Source of the DNA: Centroberyx gerrardi
Taxonomy: Eukaryota > Chordata > Actinopteri > Beryciformes > Berycidae
Assembly (NCBI RefSeq): GCF_048128805.1
Contig: NC_135997.1
Location: forward strand, 20,682,815-20,746,814
Length of the DNA: 64,000 nt
Reading direction: 5' to 3'
In this document: piece by piece, positions 53,601 to 64,000 of the stretch
Layout of the letters: each line of letters opens with the position of its first letter
Numbering within the stretch: position 1 is the stretch's first letter
Notes under the pieces: model-generated
What the model was told of the DNA's origin: nothing
Databases searched by the model: none
The model's input: the letters and a program-made list of their open reading frames with translations, nothing else
Position numbers and translations under genes: made by a program

Positions 53601-53717
53601 ACCAAGCATTCCCCAAGTCAATTACTGTATATCCTCAATCAATGGACTAACTAAACTGAAAAGGGCTTTAACATCATTCCCCACCCAGCATTTCCCTTCC
53701 CTTTACCCCCACCCTCT
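47700..53717. other. spacer between ctsba and xkr5
   Basis: About 6 kb, mostly AT-rich. It must contain the xkr5 3-prime UTR at its right end. A minus-strand ORF at 49752-50012 with a downstream poly(A) signal is listed separately. A GACT-type tetranucleotide patch lies at 52562-52610. No transposase or RNA gene was recognised. Confidence 0.55.
49752..50012 (-). CDS. unrecognised ORF, possible terminal exon
   Basis: An 86-codon open frame. The last 65 residues are charged and protein-like (for example REEVELLMFRGDD, GTWFYWDYKMGCM, VKKPKKRLFVRAAQ) rather than repeat-derived. I do not recognise the family. A TTCTCTAG acceptor-like site falls near the start of the frame. About 700 bases downstream on the same strand a canonical AATAAA occurs (complement of 49053-49058). 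It could be the terminal exon of a minus-strand transcript, an alternative end of xkr5, a retained fragment of an old gene, or chance. The start codon is not trusted. Confidence 0.25.
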   Translation of the reverse strand: MYILVFSSFISFLNKRLATVRSVSVISREEVELLMFRGDDTGGTWFYWDYKMGCMEQKYEVKKPKKRLFVRAAQSNGLKVSMYRGL

Positions 53718-54802
53718 TTACACCGCCCTCTCTCTATAATCCACAAACTGGACCATCTGTTTGCGAGCGTGGGAGATGACTGGAGTGAGCGGGGTGATCG
53801 GGGTGATCGGGGTGATCGGGGTGATCGGGGTGATCGGGGTGCCGGGCGTAGCAGCACCAGGAGTAGAAGCACCAGGAGTAGAAGCACCAGGAGTAGAAGA
53901 AACAGGAGTAGAAGCAACAGGGGTAGTGCCGCCAGGCGTGCCACCGGGCGTAGTGCCCGGCGTTGTACCAGGAGTGGCAGGGATGATGACAACAGGGGCC
54001 AGGCCGGGGCTCTCTGCCCCGGCGCGGGACTCCGGTCGTGGGGTGGATGTGATGAAACGAGCCTCCCTGATCCGGTAGGGGCTTCGGTAGCTGGAGATGG
54101 GCGACAGCTCGGAGCCCCAGCCCAGATAGCTCCCGCTAGAGGGAGACTGGGCCTCAGCGCTGAAATACAGCGTGGTGTTGGATTCTCCGGGATTAGCCGG
54201 GTTTTTCTCAGGGGAACCAATCAGGAGAGGGGACCGTCGTTCAGGAGACCAGCCGGGAGTCTTGATGTCCAGGGAGCCCACGGAGGACGAGGCCTCGGTC
54301 AGGGTCGCGCCGTTGCTGTCGATGTGGCGGAGGCTTCCTGGTTGCCGAGGAGACGAGGGTGTGGGCGAGCCGTAAGCAGCACTCTGAAACTCCTCGTCAC
54401 CTTTGAGAATGAAATCATGTTGGATTTAACGTTGGGTGATTGAAAAAGTTATGCCAGTCAAATGCCAAGATCAAGGGTAACTTCATCCCTGATTACTTGT
54501 TATTATGCTTATCTTGCACTTATCGTAGTATGTGTTGGCATGTGAGTGTGTGTATGTGTGCTGTCCTGACCTTTATCCTCTGAGTGTGGAGCACTGGACT
54601 CTTCCTCTCCAGTCTCTTCAAGGATGACCTCCTGGACTGGGATGAGCTCCGGAGGCGTGTGCACTCTCTGGATGGTTGTGGGAGGAGCCTGCCTCACCGG
54701 TCTGGCCACCACAGTGCTGAGAGGTGGCTTTGCTGGAGGAGCCAACTCTCTCACCTGGGGGGGAGACAGGTCAGCAGGTCAGCTTTGAGGGAGGGATAGA
54801 AG

Positions 54803-54841
<39 letters not shown>

Positions 54842-55993
54842 GAAAGTATACTGGCAGACAGACAAACTGAAAGACAGATGTGACCTTTCAGTAGGCATCC
54901 TGGTGGCTGAGTCTGCTGATATTTGCTCTCATGACTACATGGGTTTGAATCACATCCTCATACTGTGCTACTTAATCTCTCCTTGCTTCCCTACACTGTT
55001 CATTTAACGATTTGAACAGGCATATGAAATAAGAATTTGTTGTTAAGTGACTCGCCTGGTTAAATTAAGGTTAAATCAAACAAAGATCTCACCTGTGGAA
55101 CCTGGGTCACCTGTGGTGGAGCTGGTTGAGGAGCTGGTAGTGAAATCGTAGGAGCCTGTGGTGGAACATGTGGAACCTGACAAATCAGAATAAGAAGAAC
55201 AAACATCCACTTTAATCTCCAAAAATATCACACATAGGCTGCATGCCAGTATTTACTACCAGAAACAGCATTAGATAATGTGACAATAAATCTCTCCACT
55301 GAAACCAATACTAATGAAATTCAGCTTTTTTCCTAAAAGATCAGGTGACAGTAAATCTCACTATTGAAACCAGTAGCTCTTCTCTGCATATTCAACAGCA
55401 GGGGGAACACAGCAGCTAACCTGGGGAACATGAGGAAGGTCAGGTGAGTAAATAATGTCTTCGTCCAGACCCATCAGTCCAGCCAGCCCTCCCTCGCCGT
55501 AGGCGGAGCAGATATTCGCTACATCCCCCGTCTTTAGGGCTAAGCGAATCAGCAGCCAGTGGTGGTGCTTCCAGCCCTCCCATTGGTGAGGGAGGTCCAT
55601 AAGGGTCCCACCTCCTGCTTAGGATAATAACAACAACAATCATCATCATCATCTTAAATAGGTACTGTATATACAAAGCTCGCTAAATAGATAAACCTTT
55701 ACAACAGCCACAGACCAGACAGTGTTGCATGGCGATTGAAGGTGGGTGTGGCTTTCTCCTCCAGTGACAGTGTAGATCCCCGCTCCATGCAAGCTCCACC
55801 AATCCCCCTGTGACGAATACTCTGGAAGATCTCAAAGGACTTGGGGTGGAGGAAACGGTAGTACAGGACCAACGCTATCACCCCTAGAGAGAGGAGGAGA
55901 GGCAGATGGAAGAGAGAAAGAAAGAGAATGATAGAGGTGAGGAGGTGAAAAGCGTATGTGAAATCTTAAAGGACTTGGGGTGGAGGAAACCTG

Positions 55994-56032
<39 letters not shown>

Positions 56033-57808
56033 GTGTGTGTGTGTGCGTGTGTGTGTGTGTGTGTGGTGTTAGATCTTAAAAGAAAAGAAGGAAATGACTC
56101 TACAGGCAGTCTCACTTAGAAAGAACAGGTGTGGAGAATGAAACATGAACAGAGAGAGAAAGAGAGAGAAAGTGTTTGTGTTTGTGCATGTATACTCTAT
56201 CTAAAAGCATTCTGTGGTTGTGTTTCTCACCAATGAGGAAGCTGCAGAACACTGCAGCTGGGATGCCCACAGTATCCCATGAAGCCATGGTAAACATCCA
56301 GGAGGAGGCCAGAAGAAGAAAAGCATTCTCTAAGAACATGGCCTGAAGAAGAGTGAACAGAAACACATTCAAATGTTGGACAGCCTTTTTTATCTCAAAG
56401 AACAAGGGAATACCCTGTCTCTTGGTCTAATTTAAACTTCTGTTTGTGTAAAACACTGAATGACGTTGAAATGCTCTTGTGTAAAGCTTGTGTAAAAGCT
56501 AAATGAAACATGCATGCCAAACGTACACAAATACTCAGCACTTTGCAAAAAAGCTAAATTGATGCGAGCTTCTTCTTTTCTGAGTTTGAGATAGTATTTC
56601 TGAACTCTAATGTTGTGTGTCGCCGTGCTTCTTTTTTCCTTGCCAGTGCATATGAAATAAGTATCAAATCTCGCAGTATCAAATATTTACTAAAAATTTG
56701 GTTCATCTAACAAGGACGTGTTCAATTTTCACGATGTGTTTGGTCTTTTGTCAAGGTCCCATTCTATTGTGATTGGCCCAAGATCAATGGTACTGATATT
56801 ACCAATCTAGCAATTCTTGATTGCGATTCCGCATACCTCTGCCCCCTGACAGAAGAAATAACACACACACAAAACACATACCAGGTAGAACCCAGCCATG
56901 CGGTATCTGGACGGCCCGGCCTTCACATTGAGGAAGAGGAAGATGTGAACGGCTCCCAGTACGAGGTTGAAGAGTCTCCATCGACTGGTTGAGCGTATGA
57001 TGTTGGTCTGCTGAGACACCATCCAGAACGTCGCACCCAGCCAGTGCACACCTGACACACACACACACACACACACAACCAACTAATTATTCAACCTGTA
57101 ATACATACATAAACACACACACTTGGACATAAACTTACAGTATAAAACCTGAGAAAGTGAACAGGCAGTGTGAGACTCACCAATCACCCCCAGGATCCAC
57201 TGTTTGAAGATACGTGTGAAGAGCATGAGAACGCCAAATCGAGATCCCAGCATGCTGACCTGGAGAGAGAGAAATATACTAGTCACGGTATGTTTCTCTC
57301 TCCCTCCATCTCTCCTTCTCACACACACACATACACACTGCAAAAACCCATCAAACTCACACAAAGCCACCACTCAGAAAAACATAGGCATATAAATATA
57401 TGATACATATTTTGATACAAACACATTAAAGCATTTTAGCTCTCAAATCTGTTTGATACAGGGAATACAAATAAATTAAAGTAATGAATGAAATGAATAT
57501 GCAAACAAACAAAGCCAGTGGTGGAGCAACAGTGTTTCAACAGGGAACACCATACTCCAATTATGGATCGGACCTTTAGTACACACACACATGGCACACA
57601 CACACACACACACACACATGCAGACACTCGCAGTTGCATATATACCCACCCTCCATAGCAGTCTACAGAGAATGGCAGCAGGGGTCATGGGCAGGTGGCC
57701 TGGTCTGATGAGAGAACAGGCTCTGGCATAGAGGACCAAGGCCCAGGCGAGAGATATGAGACACACCACAAAACACACTGAGGCTGCAGGGTGAGAGAGA
57801 GAGAGAGA

Positions 57809-57850
<42 letters not shown>

Positions 57851-60800
57851 GGGAGAGAGAGGGAGAGAGAGAGAGGGAGAGAGAGGGAGAGAGAGAGAGG
57901 GAGAGACCGAGACAGAGACAGAGACAGAGAGAAAGAAATATGAATACATTTTAAGAAAGATAAATCTATTACAAGGCTGTTGCACATGCACATTGAAGGA
58001 AATACATGGTGGAGAAATAGGTTAAAATTAGATTCAAGGTTGTCTGTGAATTCATAAAAAAAACCGAATACTGCTTGCTGTTGTGGGCAGCACAGAGTAT
58101 TTTTACAGTCAGTGTGAAAGTAGTTGGAGAAAATACATACTGTATCCGGACTAAACATCCAAATCCTAATATACAAGGCCACAATGCTTTATCAAACAAA
58201 GCTAGTTATTGGTTTTGTTGGCTCTGTTTGATCTGCGTATCACTCTTATTTTGAAATTTGAAATGAGATATAAAGCACTAAGAGTCCATCAGTCCTTTGT
58301 TAAAGTGTGTGTGCAATAGCAACTAGGCCTACAGCTTGTTTAAAAACCCAACAGCTGACGGAACAAATTATCTCAAATATCTGTTTGATTTGGCCCTCCT
58401 AGGGAAAGTGTACCTCCTCCCTGATGGCAGGAGTCGAAACTCTGCATGAAGAAGGTGATGAGGGTCCGCCAGAATGGCCTTTGCCCTCTGAGTGGCTCTA
58501 ACTTGATAAACATGGCCAAGATCATTCAAGTTATCAATTCAAGTTAATGGTCTTCTGGCAGAGTTTAACAATCTTTCCCAGCCTATTTTTGTTAACCATG
58601 CTGAGGTTGCCAAACCAGCAGATCATTGCAAAAGTTAAAATTGACTCAATAAAAGATGAATAAAACATTTTCAAAAGCCATCTGTCAACGTTAAAACCCC
58701 TCAACTTTCTCAAGAAAAACAGTCTCTGATTGGCCTTTTTGCAGATGGAGTCAGTGTTGGCATCAAAGGTCATTTTGTCATCCAGGATGGTGCCCAAGTA
58801 CCTATATTGGCTTACTGTCTCCACAGCTATGCCATTGATAAAAGTCGGTGCCGTGACGGGAGGGTTTCTGCGAAAGTCGATAAGCATCTCTTTTGTCTTA
58901 GAGACATTGAGTTGCAAGTATGAGTCATCACACCATTTGATAAAATTGTCCAAGACTGGACCATGGCCCACCTCATGGTCCTGCAGGAGGCTGACAATCA
59001 CCGAATCATCAGCAAACTTGGTTATGAACCTTGACTCAAACATACTCTGGCAGTCATTGGTGTAGAGCACAAATAACAAAGGCGACAAAACGCACCCCTG
59101 GGGTGATCCTGTAGAACACATCAGGGCCTCAGACAAAGTGTCATTAACACGGGTTCTCTGTGACCTCATTGTCAGGAAGTCGACCAGCCAACACATAGTG
59201 CCAAAGTCAATGCCAGATATTTCAGAAAGCCTGCGAGCTAGAATATGGGGCTGCATGCAGTTGAAAGCTGACGAGAAATCAACAAAGCATAAGCGTACAT
59301 GCGTCTTCTTGCCCTCCAGGTGCCCAACAACAAAATCCAGCAATGTTGCTGTGGCTGTGTGTTGATACGCGAATTGGAGTGGGTCAATTATGCTCTGTGA
59401 CATGGCCAGTAAGCTCCTCTTCACGATTCGTTCAAAACCTTTCATAACTAATGAGGTAAGCGCCACGGGGCGATAAACATTCAACACCTTTGTTGATGGA
59501 ACCTTGGCCACTGGAACAACCATGGATTCTTTCCATAACATGGGAACTTTATTCTGTGATAAAGAGAGCTGGAAAATAAATGTGAAAATGCCACACAAGA
59601 ACAAAGCACAGTTTTTAAGCAGTCGGCCGCTGATGCAGTCAGGCCCATGACTTTTCCTCACATTTGTCTGTTCAAGAGTTCTCCAGACGTCCATTTCATC
59701 AATCTGAATCTGACTGCCCTCTGAAACAACTCTAAATTTGGCCAGTTCATCACTAAAATCATGGGAATCAAATCTCAAGTAAAACTGGTTTAACTCCTCT
59801 GCCAGGACGGAGTCAGACTTTTCAGAGTTAAACACTCCTTTTTTCTTGTCCTGAATTCCCACCATAAATTTGATCCCCCTCCAGGCGCAGCGAGAATTTA
59901 CATTCTTAAGTTCATCCTCTACCTTGTCTTTAAACCGCATTTTGGCCAGCTTTATTTCCTGTTTCACCAACTTTTGAGCATCTCTTTGTTGGTGAATGTC
60001 ACCCTGGTGGAAAGCTAGCTTTTTCTGATTGAGAGTATTCTTGAGGGATTTACTGACCCAGGGCTTATTATTTGGATACAATGTAATTGTCTTCCTGGGG
60101 ATAATCATTTGCTCACAGAAGGTAATGTAGCTCGATACAGTGAAAGTCAGTTCATCTAAGTCAGTACAAGAATCTTTAAAAACATCCCAGTTGGTACTGT
60201 TGGGGGAGTCAAAACAAATCCAATTCCAGTCCCTGTGACTTTAGCTAAGCATGATGGACTTGTCTGCGCTCTTTGCTATAATTTCCTTGCTCTGCTGTTC
60301 ATACCAGTTAAGAACACACAAAGAAACAGCTGAATCGAGGCATCAGTCAAGACCTCATTTTATTATGCTAGGCTTTCCCAGCATGAGTAACTGCTGGCTA
60401 TAAAATGTCGACATCCATCTCCTTATAGTCATAAATCTGCATGTTTTGGGGTCGGTTCCTGTTGTTGGTTTGAATTATGTTCTCACTCCCAACGAACAGC
60501 AGTGCAGTTTGCTTGAAAGAGGACCGGCACTTGCTTTTTTAGGAAGTCTCAGAGCCATTATTTGATGTGCAACCAAGTCCAATGGCATCGTTCTCACCTC
60601 CCCAAACGAACCAAACTAATCGAGTTAATGCTCCAGAGTTTGAATAAACTGCTCCAAACACACACACACATACATGCTCTCACTCCTTCTCACCCTTCTC
60701 ACCTTTGCACACATACTTTCCTATACTTTCCTATACACACTCTCTTCCTCTCTCTCTACCTGGAGATTTGAGTCCGATGTCGGTACAGATGAGCACGTAG

Positions 60801-61215
60801 GTCTGCAGCAGCGTTTGGGGCAGAGTGACCACCAAGGCCTCAAACAGGCGTAAGGCAGACACATCGGCCTGCTGCATGATCTCACCATACACATCCTCAT
60901 CTGGCAGACACATACACTCCCCCAACCTGGGGAGGCAGCAGAGGGAGGAGGGGAAGGGAGGGAGCGGGAGAAACCACATACATCATCATATACTTCATCA
61001 AACATAAACATACGTGTAGTGTGTTTATGGTGTTTAGTCTACTGTCATACAGTCGGTCTTGTCTTCATTACATGTGAGGTTATGTTAGGTTCTGTTTTGC
61101 ACCTAGTCATGTACTGTGAAACTGTAAGTCAGAATCAATTATTATCGCTAGTACTGGCAATTATTCTTCAGCTGTATTGATGAATTAAATCAATTCTGAC
61201 CATCCCCACCTCCCA

Positions 61216-61258
<43 letters not shown>

Positions 61259-61410
61259 ATGTACCTTTTGAATATACCCAGGTGCAGTATGTGTGTCCAG
61301 GTGAGAGACTTCATGCGGATGCGTCCATCTGACAGGTACCACAGATAGCTGAGCCACTGAGGACCCCAGCCTGGGAAAGGTAGAATGAAAAAAATAAATT
61401 AAGTATTAAA

Positions 61411-61463
<53 letters not shown>

Positions 61464-61578
61464 GTCAATGTGTCTGTTTTATCTCCTCTCAAATGTTTAT
61501 CTCCTTTTTATATATTACTATTCTTTTTTCTGTGTATTTTATAATGATAAGTGTTACATAATTAAGGTTTATCATTAA

Positions 61579-61621
<43 letters not shown>

Positions 61622-61754
61622 TTATCTATCTGTGTTATTGTTGTCATCTCACCTGGCAGCAGGAACAGTGCGGTGAAGCCGGCCAGGTGAGCATAGCAGT
61701 AGTTGTGGCCGACCCACAGATAGTACACAAAACAGTAGATCACTGGGGAAAGAG

Positions 61755-61794
<40 letters not shown>

Positions 61795-62075
61795 GGTCAT
61801 AATAAACATATACATATATGGATAGACCACACATGCACAGACACTCACAGAACCACAAACACAGATCAGTTTCATAAATCATGCACAAAATCACTATAAT
61901 ACATTTAGCATTTTTCAGATCAGATAACAGTATGATCTCTTTGTATTGTAATCTGTTACTCTCCAACCCTAAGTGTAAATAATAGATTGATCCAGTATTT
62001 TGTTTAATGGTGTTTACGGTCTTAGTGCTACTTTATCAGGACTACAGCATTTGCTCTATGGCTGTTTGCCAGTGC

Positions 62076-62128
<53 letters not shown>

Positions 62129-63039
62129 CTACACTGCTGTTCCTATAGGTGGGCCATTGTGTCACTTTGTCATCTATCCGACCTCTATTCTGTACTTCAG
62201 CCAGTCTCACTTCAGGCTCACTGACAACAAAGCTACTGACGCTCTCTCCTCATCTCTCTAACTGTACAGACAAACCTCCACATCTCATGGCCCTGCCCGA
62301 GGCTCTGCGGCTCTCCCTCTCTCTTTTCCCCCTCTCTCTTCTCCGTCTCTCTACCACTCCCTCCGTCCCTCCCCGCCTCCCTCCATCCCTCTCTCCATGT
62401 AATCTGAACCGTTTTAGCTGCCAAACAGGCGGGCTGGCCGGGCGGGGTAGGCCCCATCATGGGGTCCGCCCATCCCCGCGTCCATTCATGGCACCTCCAA
62501 AAAAAAGGGCGCTGAAATATGACAACATGGCTCCGCATTGTTTTTAGGAAACGGGAAACATGCGTGGAACAACACAGCTGGTGAAAAGCAGCGAGAACTC
62601 CGGCGTGAGTCTGCAGTTTTTGCGGCAGACAGGATTTCATAACAAGCAGTGTGTAAATATAGGAAAGAGGCGGACTTGTGCTGGCTGCAGAATCCAATTC
62701 TATTATTCATGACAACACAAGACAGTCGCTTAAGTGAAAACTCAAACACGCCTGTGTGTTTATTATTAATTTTAAAGTCATATGCATGTGCAGACGAATA
62801 TGGCATCCAAAACATAGCCCATCTCATCATGGAGAGTCTCTCTTCCAGCCGCTGTCCAGCTACACACACACACTCACACACACATACACACAAATGCACG
62901 CGCATGTACACAGACACACGCACACAAGAATGTGAAAGCACGCAGACTCATGCACACAAGCACACATCTTCAGAGTCCCATCACATCACCATCAAGTAGG
63001 CTAACACACAATTACTGAAAGAACAGTCTATTTTAGTGA

Positions 63040-63092
<53 letters not shown>

Positions 63093-63228
63093 CGTGCGCG
63101 TGTCCCAGGTAGAACTCACGCGCCGTCCTCTCTGCAACGAGGAGAAATGCGGTAAAGGCGAAGACGCAAACTTGGCAGCACGGCACGCAGGAGCCTCCGC
63201 GGCTCGGAGTGGCTGAATAGTCTCTCAT
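53718..63228 (-). CDS. xkr5: XK-related protein 5
   Basis: Thirteen coding exons in translation order: 63228-63120, 61742-61653, 61370-61265, 60926-60760, 57783-57650, 57259-57181, 57051-56882, 56342-56231, 55883-55716, 55614-55421, 55176-55093, 54754-54571, 54400-53718; 2280 nt, 759 aa (human XKR5 about 686). The N-terminal 380 residues are multi-pass membrane: CVFAFTAFLLVAER, YCYAHLAGFTALFLLPG, DVSALRLFEALVVTLPQTLL, CFVVCLISLAWALVLYA, FNLVLGAVHIFLFLNV and others, in XK-family order. XKR5-specific strings are LIRPGHLPM, WRLFNLVLGAVHIF and HHHWLLIRLALKTGD. The long cytoplasmic tail is Pro-rich with an ITP minisatellite and ends HARKQMVQFVDYRERAV. Some XK relatives are caspase-activated scramblases; XKR5 function is not established. 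The exon 9 donor (GTCTGT) is weak. Intron 4 holds a LINE. Confidence 0.92.
53785..53925 (-). repeat. xkr5: coding minisatellites in xkr5 last exon
   Basis: Five tandem copies of a 9-base unit (plus strand GGGGTGATC, 53791-53835) encode ITP repeats. A 15-base unit (plus strand GTAGAAGCACCAGGA and variants, about 53850-53920) encodes STPGA-type repeats. Both stay in frame with the xkr5 tail. The long plus-strand frame over this region is the antisense reading of the same repeats. Confidence 0.9.
55996..56065. repeat. (GT)n microsatellite
   Basis: About 33 GT units with GC interruptions in xkr5 intron 8. Confidence 0.95.
57796..57930. repeat. (GA)n array with GGGAGA interruptions
   Basis: Purine array directly upstream, in the sense direction, of xkr5 exon 57783-57650, forming an extended pyrimidine tract on the transcript. 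Minus frames over it encode Leu-Ser repeats and are not genes. Confidence 0.95.
58260..60243 (-). mobile_element. 5-prime-truncated LINE retrotransposon in xkr5 intron 4
   Basis: The region carries one long reverse transcriptase frame (see next entry), then a short tail without further genes. The endonuclease part expected of such elements is missing upstream, so it is 5-prime truncated. It is inserted in the same orientation as xkr5. The protein resembles the non-LTR elements of the CR1/L2/Rex1-Jockey group that are abundant in fish; the exact clade was not resolved. Ends and target duplication were not determined. Confidence 0.75.
58534..60108 (-). CDS. reverse transcriptase of the LINE, partial
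   Basis: A 524-codon open frame; without requiring an ATG it stays open upstream to about 60240 (reading TNWDVFKDSCTDLDELTF and SYITFCEQ). RT landmarks are in order: VYRPVALTSLVMKGFERIV, DPLQFAYQH, FVDFSSAFNCMQPHIL, TGSPQGCVLSPLLFVLY, the catalytic KFADDSVIV (about 58990-59020), LNVSKTKEMLIDFRR and YRYLGTILDD. The frame stops at 58534, but in another frame just downstream come ILADPHHLLHAEFRLLPSG and RRYTFPRRAK, the usual end of such proteins. A frameshift or stop therefore cuts the last roughly 70 residues. The domain is otherwise uninterrupted, suggesting a fairly young copy. Confidence 0.85.
   Translation of the reverse strand: MIIPRKTITLYPNNKPWVSKSLKNTLNQKKLAFHQGDIHQQRDAQKLVKQEIKLAKMRFKDKVEDELKNVNSRCAWRGIKFMVGIQDKKKGVFNSEKSDSVLAEELNQFYLRFDSHDFSDELAKFRVVSEGSQIQIDEMDVWRTLEQTNVRKSHGPDCISGRLLKNCALFLCGIFTFIFQLSLSQNKVPMLWKESMVVPVAKVPSTKVLNVYRPVALTSLVMKGFERIVKRSLLAMSQSIIDPLQFAYQHTATATLLDFVVGHLEGKKTHVRLCFVDFSSAFNCMQPHILARRLSEISGIDFGTMCWLVDFLTMRSQRTRVNDTLSEALMCSTGSPQGCVLSPLLFVLYTNDCQSMFESRFITKFADDSVIVSLLQDHEVGHGPVLDNFIKWCDDSYLQLNVSKTKEMLIDFRRNPPVTAPTFINGIAVETVSQYRYLGTILDDKMTFDANTDSICKKANQRLFFLRKLRGFNVDRWLLKMFYSSFIESILTFAMICWFGNLSMVNKNRLGKIVKLCQKTINLN
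61218..61256. repeat. (CA)n microsatellite
   Basis: About 19 CA units just after the donor side of xkr5 exon 61370-61265 in the sense direction. Confidence 0.95.
61413..61633. repeat. two (ATCT)n arrays
   Basis: ATCT tetranucleotide arrays at about 61413-61461 and 61581-61633, separated by about 120 bases of AT-rich sequence, in xkr5 intron 2. The second array ends about 20 bases from the donor of exon 61742-61653. Confidence 0.96.
61757..61789. repeat. (CA)n microsatellite at an xkr5 acceptor
   Basis: About 16 CA units on plus, thus (TG)n on the xkr5 sense strand, ending 14 bases before exon 61742-61653. Confidence 0.95.
62078..62127. repeat. (GT)n microsatellite
   Basis: About 25 GT units in xkr5 intron 1. 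Confidence 0.96.
63040..63087. repeat. (GT)n microsatellite
   Basis: About 23 GT units in xkr5 intron 1, about 30 bases beyond the donor of exon 1. Confidence 0.96.
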
Positions 63229-63440
63229 CTCGGACAGGAACCCTAGGCTGTAGCCTAGTCTCTTTCGGATTTAGAACGATAACAGTTTATGTCATGTAGG
63301 CCTATGTTCCGGTCCCGTTCGGGAGTCGGTCCAGCGGCAGCCCGCTCTCTTGGCTCCGTTATCCCCCGTCCCAACGTCACCGCGCGTCCCGTTAAAGCGA
63401 TAGCGCTGTTAGTAGGCAGGGCAGGACCGGACAGGGAGAC
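63229..63440 (-). promoter_or_regulatory. xkr5: CpG-rich 5-prime region of xkr5
   Basis: A short CpG-enriched block (about 63305-63430) lies directly upstream of the xkr5 start codon, in contrast to AT-rich sequence beyond. It probably holds the promoter and 5-prime UTR. No core motif was recognised. Confidence 0.4.
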
Positions 63441-64000
63441 CTGCCATAGAAATAACAACAAGAAAGATGAAACCTCAGAAAAAGAGCTGTAGCAATGCTA
63501 CACTCGGCTTAGGAGGATGCTATACAAATATCACAGCAACACCACAAATCTCCATGGAAATATAGGAATGTTACACTGATGGGCCTTCTATTGCCCAGCC
63601 AACATATTGCTCCCGTACTTACTGTAAATGTGGGCTGGGCATGGGCTCAGGGCAATTTAGAGCAAACCATATCTAGCATAATGGCAGTAGGCGATATGCT
63701 ATAGAAATCCATGTTGTGTTTACATATTGGCCATTTTTACCAGCAAAGTTAATTTGAAATTTATTCAGCCTTAGTTTAGTTTTATGACCATTGCTAGTAA
63801 AACTTGCTTGTAAAATCAACAAAGCACATAAAACAATGTCAGGAAAGGAGGTCACATTCCCATTTGTATGCTTAGCAGCAGTACCTACTCACATATGGTG
63901 ACTTTGGCTAATTAACCAGAGATTTATCACTAGCTTTACATTAGGGAAACAAATGTTATCCTAAATAACTTATTAATCTACTTACTGATTTATTTAGGTC
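63441..64000. other. right flank, nothing recognised
   Basis: AT-rich sequence upstream of xkr5 to the window end. No exon, repeat array or transposon end was recognised. Confidence 0.6.

Noticed and set aside
53761-54443. Long plus-strand frames opposite the xkr5 last exon (GDRGDRGD and GVIGVIGV repeats)
   Set aside because: Antisense reading of the coding minisatellite; the minus strand has the correct splice phase and family match.
57476-58182. Leu-Ser-rich minus-strand frames of 165-171 aa
   Set aside because: They run through the (GA)n array beside xkr5 exon 5; only the in-phase exon at 57783-57650 is coding.
61413-61633. Possible CRISPR array or satellite at the ATCT repeats
   Set aside because: Plain tetranucleotide microsatellites without spacer-repeat structure, in an intron of a vertebrate gene.

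Overview
The window is vertebrate nuclear DNA, most likely from a teleost fish. The protein-coding genes are split into short exons with GT-AG borders. Introns and spacers are full of (CA)n, (GA)n and ATCT microsatellites and of remnants of fish-type transposons (hAT-like, Tc1-like, piggyBac, a THAP-domain element, a LINE). Nothing bacterial, phage-like or CRISPR-like was seen. No search was run: gene names come from reconstructing exons by hand and recognising the proteins.

Layout. 1-3640: repeat-rich flank with a hAT-like palindrome-ended element and a Tc1-like remnant. 3640-14130, plus: cgref1 (secreted EF-hand protein, 254 aa). Its large intron 3 holds a nested, decaying THAP-domain transposon gene. 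15660-19063, plus: efcab2/drc8 (ciliary EF-hand protein, 162 aa). 19064-23978: spacer without recognised genes. 23979-34549, minus: an ADP-dependent glucokinase (487 aa, 7 coding exons), convergent with efcab2, with a CpG-rich TIR element in one intron. 35526-37167: a broken piggyBac copy. 37345-47525, minus: ctsba, cathepsin B (330 aa, all catalytic residues present), with three E-box/CLEAR-like sites upstream. 47700-53717: spacer with one unexplained ORF followed by a poly(A) signal. 53718-63228, minus: xkr5 (XK-related multi-pass membrane protein, 759 aa, 13 coding exons), with a LINE in intron 4 and a coding minisatellite in its last exon.

The five host genes are unrelated housekeeping or tissue genes and do not form a pathway: calcium binding in the secretory pathway, axonemal dynein regulation, ER glucose phosphorylation, lysosomal proteolysis, and a plasma-membrane XK-family protein. 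Every reconstructed coding frame closes (765, 489, 1464, 993 and 2280 nt, all multiples of three), which supports the exon models. I did not find a convincing new biological system. The points most worth checking are the nested THAP unit, the microsatellite-built splice sites in efcab2 and xkr5, and several transposon remnants with clear ends.
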